The translations under genes were made by a program, and so were the position numbers. From Coenobita brevimanus (lineage: Eukaryota; Arthropoda; Malacostraca; Decapoda; Coenobitidae): a DNA stretch of 64,000 nucleotides. Position 1 is the first letter of the stretch; every line of letters begins with the position of its first letter. The notes under the pieces were generated by a model, which was not told the DNA's origin, did no database searches, and saw only the letters and a list, made by a program, of their open reading frames with translations. The stretch lies in NCBI GenBank assembly GCA_032717465.1, contig CM064666.1, forward strand, positions 20,029,511-20,093,510. Direction: 5' to 3'. This document shows positions 1 to 10,436 of the stretch, piece by piece.

Positions 1-46
<46 letters not shown>

Positions 47-79
47 CAACAATAATAATAATAATAATAATAATAATAA
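1..79. repeat. (AAT)n microsatellite
   Basis: Nearly uninterrupted AAT trinucleotides with a short AAC interruption near position 44. It forms the left edge of the window. Confidence 0.97.
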
Positions 80-171
80 ACTGCTTTGAGTGTAATTATT
101 CCTTTTCATAATTTTCTCCAAAGCTAAACTAGAACTTATAGTTAATTCTGTTTTATTTTATCTCTTTATTA

Positions 172-286
172 ATCTATCTATCGAACTTATGGTCAATTCT
201 ATCTTCATCTGTCTACTGAATAAACGGTCAGTTCTATCTATCTATCATGGTCAATCCTATCTTTCTATCTATCTATCTGATGTATA
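172..286. repeat. Imperfect (TCTA)n microsatellite
   Basis: Clusters of TCTA separated by short GGTCAATTC-like interruptions. It lies directly 3' (in minus-strand sense) of the RTE-like tail at 287-570. The other pre-gap copy of that element, at 4531-5160, also ends in TCTA-rich sequence, so the tract may be the element's own 3' tail. Confidence 0.85.
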
Positions 287-570
287 TCCAGACACCTTAA
301 TCCCGTAAGGAACAAATCGCCTCCATGTCGCCCTGTTCACTGCCATTTCGCTGCCCTCCCTCCAACTCACACACCTCTCATAGATCTCTCCACTTCATCC
401 CTCCATCCCATCCTCTATTTCCTTTTCCTATTCCCTTCCATCACACTCATATACACCTCTAGTCAGTCTCTCATTCTCCATCCTCTCCATTCCATCCCCT
501 TGGTCTCCCCTCCACCTCACTCACATACACGTCTAGTCAGTCTCATTCTCCAGCCTTTCCTCATGGCCAA
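287..570 (-). pseudogene. RTE-like non-LTR retrotransposon, 3' remnant
   Basis: Read on the minus strand, this stretch matches by eye the 3' end of the better preserved copy at 4531-5160. Shared features are the purine-rich 'VSEVEG'-like coding end, a GGCGACATGGAGGCGATTTG box, and a TTACGGGAT box followed by TCTA repeats. The coding part is degraded and carries an internal duplication of the ACTGACTAGA region. It is a dead 5'-truncated insertion. The clade name is tentative; membership in the same family as the RWFGHV-type tails in the array is the firmer statement. Confidence 0.6.
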
Positions 571-584
571 TTACTTTTAAAAAT

Positions 585-588
585 AATG

Positions 589-626
<38 letters not shown>
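585..626. repeat. (AAT)n microsatellite
   Basis: About 14 AAT/GAT trinucleotides. From here to 912 I recognise nothing: it is AT-rich sequence with no convincing coding or RNA signal. Confidence 0.95.
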
Positions 627-912
627 TAACTGTACAACAAATTTCAGGGTCAAGAAAAAAACATAGTTATCATGTGCATTTTATTATGAAGTTGAGTGTG
701 CTGAAACCGAATTTGATAACAAAAATTTCCCATCACGTCACATTTTCTTGTAAATTGCCGATTTAATAATTACGCAATTAATACCGATTTCCACGATACC
801 ATAAATGTATTTCGCTCCTAAAGTCAGATTAAATGTGTCCATTGTAATTAATTCATAAATATATAATGATTCGGCATGTTTGTTAGCATTATATAATGTA
901 TTAACCTACATT

Positions 913-2743
913 TTAGTATTTACGTCTTCGTTTATAAGACGTCTCTGGTGTGTCACGCTTCAGGTTCCACCAGAAGTCAGCCAGCATAGCAGGGCTCCAT
1001 TTTCCCTTGTACCTGTTTTCCATTGACGCTATATCTTGGTGGAACCTCTCTCCATGTCGTCACTCACATCTCCTGCATTCTCTGGGAAGAAGGACAGATG
1101 AGAATGAAGAAAGTGTATCTTCAGTGACATATTGCATCCGAGATCTTGGTAGCATTTGATTAGGCTTTCCACTATACGCTCTTGCTTGGCCTCTTGGTGC
1201 TTTCCCAGAAGTCCTTTGCATACATCTTTGAATGCATGCCAGGCCGCTAGCTCTGTTTCATCCATTGTCGCCTCGAAGTCCTTATCAGCTATAAGTTGAC
1301 GAATCTGAGGGCCTACGAATATGCCCTCTTTAATCTTGGCATCACTTAATTTAGGGAAGATCGCCTTGAGGTACTGGAAACATGGCTTGTTATGTTGCAG
1401 TGCTTTGGTAAATTGCTTCATTAGGCCTAGTTTTATATGCAGTGGTGGCAAAATGATTTTCTCCTTCTTAAATAGTGGCTCATGAATTACATTATGGCAC
1501 CCAGGCGTCATAGATTCCCGAAGTGGCCATTCTGAGCGTACGGAATGTTCTGATCTCGCCCTATTGTCCCACTTGCAAAGGAAGCACAGAAACTTGGTGT
1601 ATCCAGTTTGCAGCCCGTTAAGTAGGGCTACTACTTTCAAGTCCGCACAAATTAGCCACTCATGCTCCTTGTAACTTATGCGGTCTAGAATAAAAGCAAG
1701 GTTCTCATATGTCTCTCTTAAAATGACTGAGTGAGCAACTGGAACTGAAGGCATGGTGTTCCCAATGTGCAACAGAACCGCTTTTATGCTGTAAAGGGAT
1801 GCATCTATGAATAGCCTCCACTCATTTGGTTCATAGGTCAGCTCAAGGGCATTGAATAGACCTCTGATATCATTACAGTAAGTCAAGTTGTTTTCCAAAG
1901 TGAAGAATTGCTGTAGATCTGCAGAATGCTTCCTAAATACTGTAATTCGAGCATCTTCACCCAACAGGTTCCATTGTTGCAGACGTGAGGCCAGGAGTTC
2001 ACTCTGTTGCTTAGTAAGTGTTAGATCACGAACTAGATCATTGAGTTCCTGTTGGGTGATGAGGTGTGGTTTCTAGTCAGATTCAAGCTGTGCCACATAT
2101 TGTGTATCTTGAGATTCTGAATCGTCTGAGTTGCTCGTGTCATCGCTTGGTAGTTCAGAGGGCGGCTGTGGTACAGGAATATCACTTGAATGTCGAACTG
2201 GGCGAATAGCAAACTGAAGATCTGGATACATGATAGATTTCTCGCCTTTTCTGTTGCGACCTGCAGTGAAATAAAATAAAATCAGATTAAAAAGGGATAT
2301 TACTGGTTGTGATCACGTGAAAAAAATAGTGGAAGTACAACATAGTATGTATTTCCATCTTTTTGACTGATAAATCTCTTGAAAATATATTAAAGACCAG
2401 GAAAGAAAACACATTGAATACCCACCTTTAATATCTGTTAAGCAGAAGTAGCAATCCGTTGAATGGTCCTTTGGCTCCCTCCAGACCATTGGTACGCCAA
2501 ACGTGAGGCCAGGCCCTTTGCCTTTCACCCAGGCAGAAAGGGAACTTGTACACCTGACACAACATATGTGAGGTGCCCAGCGTTTGTCCTGGTCACCCAC
2601 TTTACATCCAAAGTTCAGCTCATGGAGTTTCTTTACAGGTTGAGTCAACTGTCTCTTGTATTGCCTTCATGTAACTGATCCACATATATAACAAAAACTG
2701 TCTGGGGAATTTTTGCTTTCTCTAGGCATGTTAGCTCTGTCTC
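913..2743 (-). pseudogene. Uncharacterised arthropod multigene-family protein, spliced pseudogene
   Basis: Two exons can be drawn on the minus strand. Exon 2743-2427 begins after a pyrimidine-rich ACAG acceptor; a first Met is at 2729-2727, and the exon ends at an AAAG|GTGGGT donor (2425-2424). Exon 2260-913 begins after a CTGCAG acceptor and ends at TAA 915-913. The reading frame continues exactly across this junction. The first exon has paired cysteines (CYICG, HICCVRC, DCYFC) that look metal-binding. The second is ~440 codons and includes WRLFIDASLYSIK, PPLHIKLGLMKQF and, near the end, ERFHQDI. I recall similar uncharacterised proteins in arthropods and Hydra but know no function. Three lesions kill it: an in-frame TGA at 2669-2667, an in-frame TAG near 2075, and a frameshift near 1050-1060. 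Retained introns argue against a processed retrocopy. The 311-codon open stretch 1964-1029 is the longest intact piece. It could be part of an old DNA transposon. Confidence 0.7.
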
Positions 2744-2906
2744 CTGTAAACAAAAAACACAATTATCAAGCAAATTATCGTTATTACGAAAAACTGGAGG
2801 GTCGCAGAAAGAAAGGATGTTATATTCGTGATCTACGCAAAAAATACCCCTAGAAAATGATATTCTCATTTCCGTTTTTTTTTCATTGTTATACAGTGGA
2901 TTATGA

Positions 2907-3112
2907 TCCATCCATCCATCATCCAATCTTATGTTGCCCCAAGAGGAGCGTAGAAGCCCGGGGCTAGGCAAGTTGGTTCTAACATTTAAGATGAGAGTGA
3001 CCAGCCTCACTCATCCATGAGTGGCAATACGAGAGCAATAAACCCCAGTCACCCCTTGGATATAAACCTACACTGGCTCAGTCCGATTGGAGCACCTTCA
3101 TTACCCACTAAA
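2907..3112. repeat. Dispersed repeat, copy 1 of 2
   Basis: It starts in ATCCATCC repeats and contains GTTGCCCCAAGAGGAGCGT, GCCCGGGGCTAGGC and a GAGTGGC...GCAATAAACCCC block. It ends at ATTACCCACTAA. The copy at 3424-3615 has the same order of blocks in the same orientation. No tRNA-like boxes or coding potential are seen, so it may be a SINE or MITE of unknown origin. Confidence 0.8.
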
Positions 3113-3219
3113 TCACCAGGCGCCATAATCTCGTTATATGGTTACCACCCAGCGTATTAAATGGTTTCCTAGTGTACAAGAAACCATTTGGCTTGTCACT
3201 CAGTGTAGGGTCACCCATA

Positions 3220-3345
3220 GGCAGAAGGAAGAGGAAAGAATGAAGGAAAGAAAGATAAGAAGGAGTGTAATGTCACTCGCAGGCAGAAGGAAGAGGAAAG
3301 AATGAAGGAAAAAAAGACAGAAGAGGAAGAAAGGAAGAGAAGAAA
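3220..3345. repeat. 62 bp tandem duplication, purine-rich
   Basis: The block GGCAGAAGGAAGAGGAAAGA begins at 3220 and again at 3282, giving a 62 bp period. The second copy degenerates into GAAGGAAGAG-rich sequence. It lies between the two dispersed repeat copies. Confidence 0.85.
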
Positions 3346-3423
3346 GGGCAGACCCCCGAGAGCAGCACTACATCAAGTGAGCGGATGGTGAGCACCCCCA
3401 CCTACCACTAATAAATAATAATA

Positions 3424-3613
3424 ATCCATCCACCCATCCATCATCCAATCCTATGTTGCCCCAAGAAAAGCGTAGGAGCCCGGGGCTAGGCTAGTTGGTC
3501 CTGACATTTAAGATGAGTGACCAGACTCACTCATCCCTGAGTGGCTCTACGTGAGCAATAAACCCCAACTCTCCTTGGATATAAACCTGCGCCGGCTCAA
3601 TCCGATTACCCAC

Positions 3614-3615
<2 letters not shown>
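3424..3615. repeat. Dispersed repeat, copy 2 of 2
   Basis: Same orientation and block order as 2907-3112, with scattered substitutions and a 14-bp gap near the 3' end. It runs directly into the AAT tract at 3612-3655, which could be a 3' tail. Confidence 0.8.
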
Positions 3616-3646
<31 letters not shown>

Positions 3647-3655
3647 TAATAAACT
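3612..3655. repeat. (AAT)n microsatellite
   Basis: AAT repeats with one GAT interruption. Between here and 3900 I recognise nothing. Confidence 0.95.
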
Positions 3656-3900
3656 TCTACTCAAGGTTTCTACTAATTCATCGTTCAGTTCCAAATTATT
3701 CGTTAAGTTTCACGAACCGCCTCCACTTCGTTCATTTTAACTTGGCGAAAAACTGCCATCTCTTCGTCTGGATTTTCGAGCTGTGACTGTAGATTAATAC
3801 GCGAAATTTGTTGTTATACTCTTTTTACTTTAATTTAGCCACAAACACCCATCTCTCTATCTTGAAAATTGAGTTTGAACAATAGATTAACGGTAGAATA

Positions 3901-4060
3901 TGATGCTAGTCATGGAGAAGTGCTGTGGAAAGGATGTAGCACCTGTAGTATTGTTGATTCTGCCATTGCATTACGTGAAATAGGCTGCATAAGGACGAAA
4001 ATCCTGGCCAGGTTAAGAGAAAGAACTTGAAAATGAGTAAACAACGAGGCCTCACACCGA
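3901..4060 (-). repeat. Dispersed segment homologous to array spacer B
   Basis: Reverse-complemented, this stretch aligns by eye with the array spacer just after the (CT)n tract (for example 26190-26340). Shared words include GATTTTCGTCCTT, TTTCCACAGCACTTCT and GACTAGCATC. It shows that part of the array unit also exists as a dispersed repeat outside the array. Confidence 0.7.
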
Positions 4061-4530
4061 GGGTATTCATAATCTTTCTTAGGCTGTGTATTAGACTGCT
4101 TTTGTATAAACTTCCCTTCACTCAAATTGGTGACAAAACGCTGTAGAATCTAATCAGTGAATATTAATGTAAAATAGCATAAAAATAAAACGATCTGTGA
4201 TTAAAGTAAACGGTTATAAAGTCCTTATTTAACCTATAAAGCAGTTAAGATTATTCATAAATTCTTTTCAAGATCACCGCTTCATAGTTCATCCTTCCCT
4301 CTACTTGGAACAGTTTCAGATGCCAAGTTAGTTTACAAAATACCGTCAATAATTTCATTTCTCACACCAAACGACCACTTGGGCTACTTTTCTCTTCTTA
4401 TATAGGTTTCTGGATTATTTAAAAAATGCAGTAGTTAATCTGGAAGTCATTAGTGAAAGAAAATACGAATAGACAACAGTCCACTCCTTCCCTCCTGCCC
4501 GAACGAGTACTGGAACCTAGAGACATGGTA
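4061..4530. other. Unassigned sequence
   Basis: AT-rich stretch with no recognisable coding, RNA or repeat signal. Short open frames here on the minus strand look like chance. Confidence 0.5.
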
Positions 4531-5160
4531 TCTCTATCTCTCTATCTATTGCCAGACGCCTTCATCCCGTAAGGGGTGGCCACAAACAAATCGCCTCCAT
4601 GTCGCCCTGCCCCCCGCCATTTCACTGTCCTGCTCCCAGCTCACCCCCCCCACTCCATCCCTCCATCTCATCTTTGGCCACTCCACCCTCTCCCCCCCTC
4701 CACCTCACTCACATACACTCTTCTCGTCAGTCTCTCACTCTCCATTCTCTCCACACGGCCAAACCATCTCAGTGTGTTTCTCTTAACGCTTCCTATCACA
4801 TACACATCCACACCAGCTTCTTCACTTCCTCATTTGTCAGTCTGTCTCTCCATGACTTCACATGCTCCCAAATAACTCATTTCCACTGCTCTCACGCTTG
4901 ACTTCTGTCCCTCCAACAAGGTCATACATTAGAGTTGGTATCACAATAGTGTCATGTAGTAACTTTTTCACTTCCATGCTCAATTCCCTGTTTCTTATCA
5001 CAGCTTTCAAGGAACCAGCAACCTTTCTTCCTTGTTGTACCCTTTCAAGCACCTCACCCTCCAAACCTCCATCCTTCCTCATCACATTACCCAAGTACTT
5101 AAATGCACTCACATTTTCCATTTCCTCCTCATCCAACCTCACTATACAGTACATTCTTGA
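4531..5160 (-). pseudogene. RTE-like non-LTR retrotransposon, RT C-terminus and 3' UTR
   Basis: On the minus strand the frame 5154-4858 has the RT thumb/C-terminal pattern FKYLGNVMRKDG, then RVQQGRKVAGSLK and VIPTLMYD. After a frameshift, LRWFGRVERMESERLTRR and VYVSEVEGG follow near 4770-4700. The end of the element has the GGCGACATGGAGGCGATTTG and TTACGGGAT boxes and then TCTA repeats near 4530. Endonuclease, the catalytic RT core and everything 5' are missing, so it is a dead 5'-truncated insertion. It is the best pre-gap copy of the family whose tail recurs in each array unit. Clade assignment (RTE-like) is from memory of the RWFGHV-type motif. Confidence 0.75.
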
Positions 5161-5440
5161 AGACCATAACTAAAATGCAATATAGTGCCACAGGGGGCAA
5201 CCTAACACCCCCAGAAGGAGCCCACACAGGAGCAACGACAGCGCGCCGGGACTCAGGGTGACAACAACATAAGTCCGCACGGGCCGCGTAACCCTATGAC
5301 CTGGAGCTCGCCCGCTGCCACCATAGCAGGAATACAAGACTACCTTCTGGGCGAGCCCTCCCCAACCAACATCAGGGTGGAGCTGTTACTCCAGCTCCAG
5401 TCAGCACCCCTGAGACAGCCAGTAGCTGCTCAACCCTCCT
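5161..5440. other. Unassigned GC-richer stretch
   Basis: The base composition changes sharply from AT-rich to GC-rich. I see no domain or RNA structure. It leads into the minisatellite. Confidence 0.4.
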
Positions 5441-6100
5441 GAAGGAGATGGCCTGTAGCCGCTGAGGGAAAACAGGAAATGGCCTGCAGCTGGTCCCGCC
5501 TTTGTCAGGAGAAAGCCTGTAGCCACACTGAAGGTGTCCTTTCTGAGATGGCCTGTAGCCGCTCAACCCTCCAGAAGGAGACGGACCGTAGCCGCTCTGA
5601 GGGAAAAGAGGAGACGGCCTGTAGCTGCTCCCGCCTTCGTCAGGAGACGGCCTGTAACCACTCTGAAGGTGTCCTTTCCGAGACGGCCTGTAGCCACTCA
5701 ACCCTCCTGAAGGAGATGGCCTATTGCCGCTCCCGCCTGCGCCAGGAGACGGCCTGTAGCTGCTCTGAAGATGCCCTTCCCGAGACGGCCTGTAGCCACT
5801 CAACCTTCCTGAAGGAGACGTCCTGTAGCCGCTCTGAGGGAAATCAAGAGACAGCCTGTAGCAGCTCCAGCCTTCATCAGGAGACGGCCTGTAGCCGCTC
5901 TGAAGGTGCCTCTGAGTCAGCGTGTAGCTGCTCCCTTCCCCAGGCCACGGCCAGTAGCCGGGCCTTAGCGACGGCCTGTAGCCGAGCCCCTAGAAGGCCA
6001 CGGCCAGTAGGTGTGCCCTACGGCAGGAGACGGCCTGTGGCCACTCCTCCATCAGGTGCCGACTCCTGTTCACCAACCTACGACTCAGAGGGAGTCCCCA
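5441..6100. repeat. 33/36 bp minisatellite
   Basis: A GAGACGGCCTGTAGC core recurs at 5545, 5578, 5611, 5644, 5680, 5713, 5746, 5782, 5815, 5848 and 5881, with more diverged copies on both sides. Spacings are 33 or 36 bp, all multiples of three. Long open frames therefore exist on both strands: a Cys/Ser-rich 'ETACS' repeat on plus and a 'GYRPS' repeat on minus. Whether either is translated cannot be told. No start context, splice site or domain supports a gene, and the tract runs almost to the assembly gap. Confidence 0.85.
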
Positions 6101-6116
6101 GCCTGGAGGAGTACTG

Positions 6117-6216
6117 NNNNNNNNNNNNNNNNNNNNNNNNNNNNNNNNNNNNNNNNNNNNNNNNNNNNNNNNNNNNNNNNNNNNNNNNNNNNNNNNNNNN
6201 NNNNNNNNNNNNNNNN
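6117..6216. other. Assembly gap (100 N)
   Basis: Exactly 100 N, the usual placeholder for a scaffold gap of unknown length. Sequence on the right begins in the middle of an array unit, inside the protease/linker coding region. Confidence 0.99.
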
Positions 6217-7155
6217 GGAAGAAGCTGATTTAGGTTTATATACGGTAGATGGAAAAAAAAAAAATTACGAAAATAAAAAGGTATGATAAGGTTAAATATC
6301 AGTTTCACAGAGACTGCGACCATTCTCTGCCATTTTCTATATCGTTGAAAACTTAGCAATTAAAGCTCATATGTTACTGAGCTTAAGATGCATGAGAGCA
6401 GAGAACGCAACTTTACTCCCACAAATGAATGGAATAGACTTTGACAATGAATTCATAGAGGAAATGCATCAGAACCCTCACCGATTTGTACAAGAGAACC
6501 AAAAAAAGAATTGGAAGTAATATTAAAAGCTAAAAAAAACATACACAAACAGATGAGTGTATAGATCCACTCACACCACCAGCCCCCGCCTCCAGAATTA
6601 GACACCCATTAACAGTGCTGATTCATCAGTTTTTCCCATACATCTGACCAATGATAGTTATACCACCTAATTCCTATACTAGAAAGTTACACCTTAAGAG
6701 GAAAGTACGGAATAGTTTTATTCTTGTCTTAGAAGAATTATGTAAGAAAGTAAAAGGGATTATCAATAGAAAACACATTATGTCAGATGAACAAACGAAG
6801 GGCAAACTCAGATATTCATAATTAATGCATGAATGGGGAAGTTCAGTTGAAAAAGGGGACTTGCATAGTTAATATTGGAAAAAATGTTTCGCCCCCTGTA
6901 GAAGGAAATAGTTATAGCTGGAGTGACAGGTGAGATAAAATCTACGGATAGAGAAAGCATAAAGAGAGGAATTTAATTCCACTCAGGTGAATTTGATGAA
7001 GAAAATGATTTGTTAACCCTGCTGCAAACACACAGGGACACTGTAGCATTACCCGGGGAACAATTAGGGTGTACTAACCTGATTAATCACAAGATTAATG
7101 TGTGCACCCAGAAGTGCATTTATTCAAATATGTATACAACTTGTTTAAAATGTAA
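6217..7155 (+). pseudogene. Gypsy-like pol remnant (protease C-term and linker), U0
   Basis: Starts after the gap at the protease 'EEADLGLYTVDG' segment; the DTG active site is lost in the gap. Many indels break the frame. It has the GATAGTTATACC allele (2-nt deletion) shared with U3, U5 and U6, and the TTAGGTTTA variant shared only with U3. Confidence 0.8.
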
Positions 7156-7615
7156 TATTACTTAGATCATTGCAATTTACTATGAATATTATATGTATAC
7201 AATATTATAATCAATATTATGTACTAATAGATTAGCATATGTTAATGATAATTACTGTCGGAGGACCTCCAGCGCGTGACCGAAAGCAATGTTAGGACTC
7301 CATATTATAAATACAATTAATTATGGAAAACATGATAGATAGATAGATAGACAGAGCACCAGGCAAGCCTGGGAATAGGGAAATGAGCTTGCAAGTGGTA
7401 AGTGAGGAAATGTTGACAGCCAATACACTGGAAGCAGCAAGTCAGGGATGATATAGGTAGTGTGTCAGCGAGATAAGCATACGAAGACAATGCCCTAGTG
7501 ACCATACACACACATACACACATACACACAGGTTTCCAGAACATTCCAACAACAGTGTAACACACGTGGCACGACCCCTGCTACACCAGAATTTAGGAAG
7601 CAGAGCTCAGAAGGA
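7115..7615 (-). mobile_element. Inverted LTR-like fragment, U0
   Basis: Reverse-complement homologue of the 5' part of the candidate LTR (compare 18050-18570). It replaces the RT-coding part of pol. Confidence 0.6.
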
Positions 7616-7787
7616 GGCTAGCTATAGAACCGACAGGTAGTGGAGAGAGTGAACAAGAAGAGAGGTCCAACTAGACTTACTTAGTATATTAAGTCTCTGT
7701 AATACATACACTGCTCAACTTAAGATTTTATCTGAATATAATAAATCAAGATCAACTCCCTTTATTCATCTTTAACTCCTACTATAA

Positions 7788-8756
7788 GAATCGAGAGTCA
7801 CAACTCCACCCTTCATCTTTCCATTCCGTTCCTGCAACGTCCATCTCAGCAGTTGCTTCAACAAACATGGGATGAGGCTATAGGCACACCTAATGTCTGA
7901 CTAGCCTTGTATCTCTGACTGGGGCACAAATTGAAAATAATCTGGTTGTTTTTAATGCACCATAGACTCAGTTTTTTCACATCTATCAACCCTACAAAAT
8001 CTTCCACAGGTATACCCACTAATGTTTAATAATATTCAGCTGAATCACTGCATCATCCTTGAACATGGTTGGGGTTTCATTTACTCGGGACTTATCTTGG
8101 AAACATCATGATATATATCTCTTGTAAAATCTCCTTCCAAGAGATTAGGTGTGCTAAGCTGACTCGTTCTTTCTTTTACCAGTGCACACATTGTTAACTC
8201 TATACAGGGGTTTTATCCACCCCTGTGTGAGTACAACTCTCATGTGTGTGGAGGCTTTCCAACATACAGCTCTTCTCAATAGGGGTGGATCAAAAGGCTT
8301 TTCGTCTCATTAACTTTCAGCTTCTCTTACTGACTTTTCAACCCTCCCCTGTCTACTTCATCACACTGTTGCACCTTTGTCTCTTTTCTATCGCTACTTC
8401 AATGGTCACTGCTCCTCTGAACTGTACCTGCATGAATTCGTCCACCTCTACGGCGGGCGCATAGCACCCATCTAGCAGTAAACTCTCCAGCTCCCTTTTC
8501 CGTCTAACTCTCTAAAGCAAGAGTTAACTGTTACTCCCAGTCCTTTATTTATGCAATAGCTCATCTCTGGATCTGTCTCCCTCTGTCATGTGTTTCCTGC
8601 TTCTTATGATCTCCATTCTTTCAGACGCAGTGTGTCCAGGCATCTCGAAATGATCGAATCTTGAATTTGGCTCTCTCTTGTGTATTGTTTTTCTCTTGGA
8701 AGGAACAATAATTGCGGGCTCGTGGCCTCTTTGGGCTCCTTCTTACCACTTGCATA
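7788..8756 (+). pseudogene. Jockey-like non-LTR RT tail, U0
   Basis: Most indel-rich copy of the tail described for U2 (24232-25163). HVCGG and the AFRLIN-like block are still readable near 8235-8320. Confidence 0.8.
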
Positions 8757-9188
8757 AAACAACAACAACAAACATCAACAAATAAAACAACAAGCAAAAA
8801 CAACAAACAACAACAAACTAACAATGACAAACAAACAACAAATTAACAACGAAAAACAAACAACAAAACTAACAACGACAACAAACAACAACAAACAAAC
8901 AACAACAACAATCAACAACAAACTAACAACGACAAACAAACAACAAACTAACAACGACAAACAAACAACAAACATCAATAACAAACAACAAACATCAATA
9001 ACAAACAACAAACATCAATAAACAAACTATAACAAACAACAAACAACAAAGCAAACAACAAACAACAACAAACTAAAAACAACAGTAACAACAACAACAA
9101 ACAACCACAACAACAAACAACAAAAAAAAAAAAACAAAAAAAACAAAACAACCACCACAACAAAAAACAACAACAAACAACAAACAAT
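8757..9188 (+). repeat. CAA-rich tail, U0
   Basis: AAC/ACAA units with CTAACAACGA insertions, 432 bp. A run of 12 A and adjacent A-rich words near 9122-9150 are unique to this copy. Confidence 0.95.
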
Positions 9189-9667
9189 AAAAATATCAGT
9201 GGTAATGTCTGCGTGCCATGTCAAGAATACATATTTTCGTCCGTTAAGAAACCTCCCTAACACTTTTTCTTAAGCGATTTAATCTGCTCATTACAGCTTG
9301 CTGTCCTCTTCCAACAAGTGTTATAAAAGTCAGCTTCCAATATCGCCATATTCTGCATAAATGACCTTCAACAGAATGTTGGCCAGTCACAAAAAAATAA
9401 TAAATCGCTAAGGAAGAGGTGTTAGGGTCCCCTCCCGCACCCAGTGAGCATGCGGGCCAAGGTCAGGACCTGAGGGATACACAGGTGTCCGAAAACCGCA
9501 TTGAGAAATTCCAGTCATGATCCATGTCACCTCGCAAGCAGCGCTCCACCAGCCGGAAGAAATACCTACCTCGAATTTATGGTCACAATATTGAACACAT
9601 GTACGTGACCTACATACATCACATACACATGCTACCAAGGGACTTACAAATAAAATCCAATTAAACA

Positions 9668-9674
<7 letters not shown>

Positions 9675-9713
<39 letters not shown>
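9675..9713. repeat. (CT)n microsatellite, U0
   Basis: About 39 bp of CT, the shortest copy in the array. Confidence 0.97.
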
Positions 9714-9720
<7 letters not shown>

Positions 9721-10184
9721 TTTATCTATATAGAGCTAACACCATACTCTAGATATTACTCGAATTTCTTTTTTCACTCTAACTTGGCCCAGATTTTCGT
9801 CCTTTTGCAGCTTAAGCGTCACGTAACTCTGTGGCGGAGACAATGAATACCGCTCTACACGCTTTCCACAGCACTTCTTCGTGACTAGCATCTTAATCTA
9901 GCGTCAGTCTACGAGATGAAAATGAGGAGGTGGTAATTTTAAGCCAGGTAAGAGTTTTAAGAGTATTCAAGATCCCACGTTCCCTGAGGGCCCGCCAGTG
10001 ACCTTCCTATGATGCAATTCGTCCACAATCCCTCCATCATGTATTTTGTTTTTCTATAGGATCAATATGCCCTTGAAGAAGCCAGCTCTCACACCCTGGC
10101 GAGTGACGCCATCCTTCCTGTACTTATCTGACGGTCCAGAATCGCTTTAATTTTTATTCTAGTTAAATTACTAGGAAAGTGAAG

Positions 10185-10436
10185 GAGCGTTGTGGGTGTG
10201 GATGTGATGTGACAGAAAGCGTTAGCAGAATACAATGAAGTGGTTTGGCCATGTGGGGAGGATGGAGAGCTTTGAGGAGACTGACGAGGAGTGCGTATGT
10301 GAGTGAGGTGGAGGGGGTGTAAAGAGGAGAAAGGGGAGACCGATGTTGAGGTAAGAGGGAGGGAGATCGAGGATGAGATACAGGAATGGAATAAGAAGCT
10401 CTATGAGATGGTGGATGAGTTAGTACAAAAAGGAGT
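10185..10436 (+). pseudogene. RTE-like non-LTR RT tail, U0
   Basis: Degraded copy of the RWFGHV-type tail. A 218-nt open frame 10303-10521 through it is a by-product of indels and does not follow the RT frame. Confidence 0.65.

Noticed and set aside
4576..4901. Pro/Ser-rich plus-strand frames near 4.6-4.9 kb
   Set aside because: Antisense shadow of the minus-strand RTE-like tail.
7317..7565. Minus-strand frames of ~75 codons in the inverted LTR piece of each unit
   Set aside because: They overlap CA-rich and GATA microsatellite sequence and have no homology pattern I recognise.
8775..9263. Long low-complexity open frames across the CAA tails (Cys/Val/Leu-rich on minus, Asn/Thr-rich on plus) in every unit
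   Set aside because: They are translations of CAA/ACAA repeats, lack conserved starts, and change length with repeat number.
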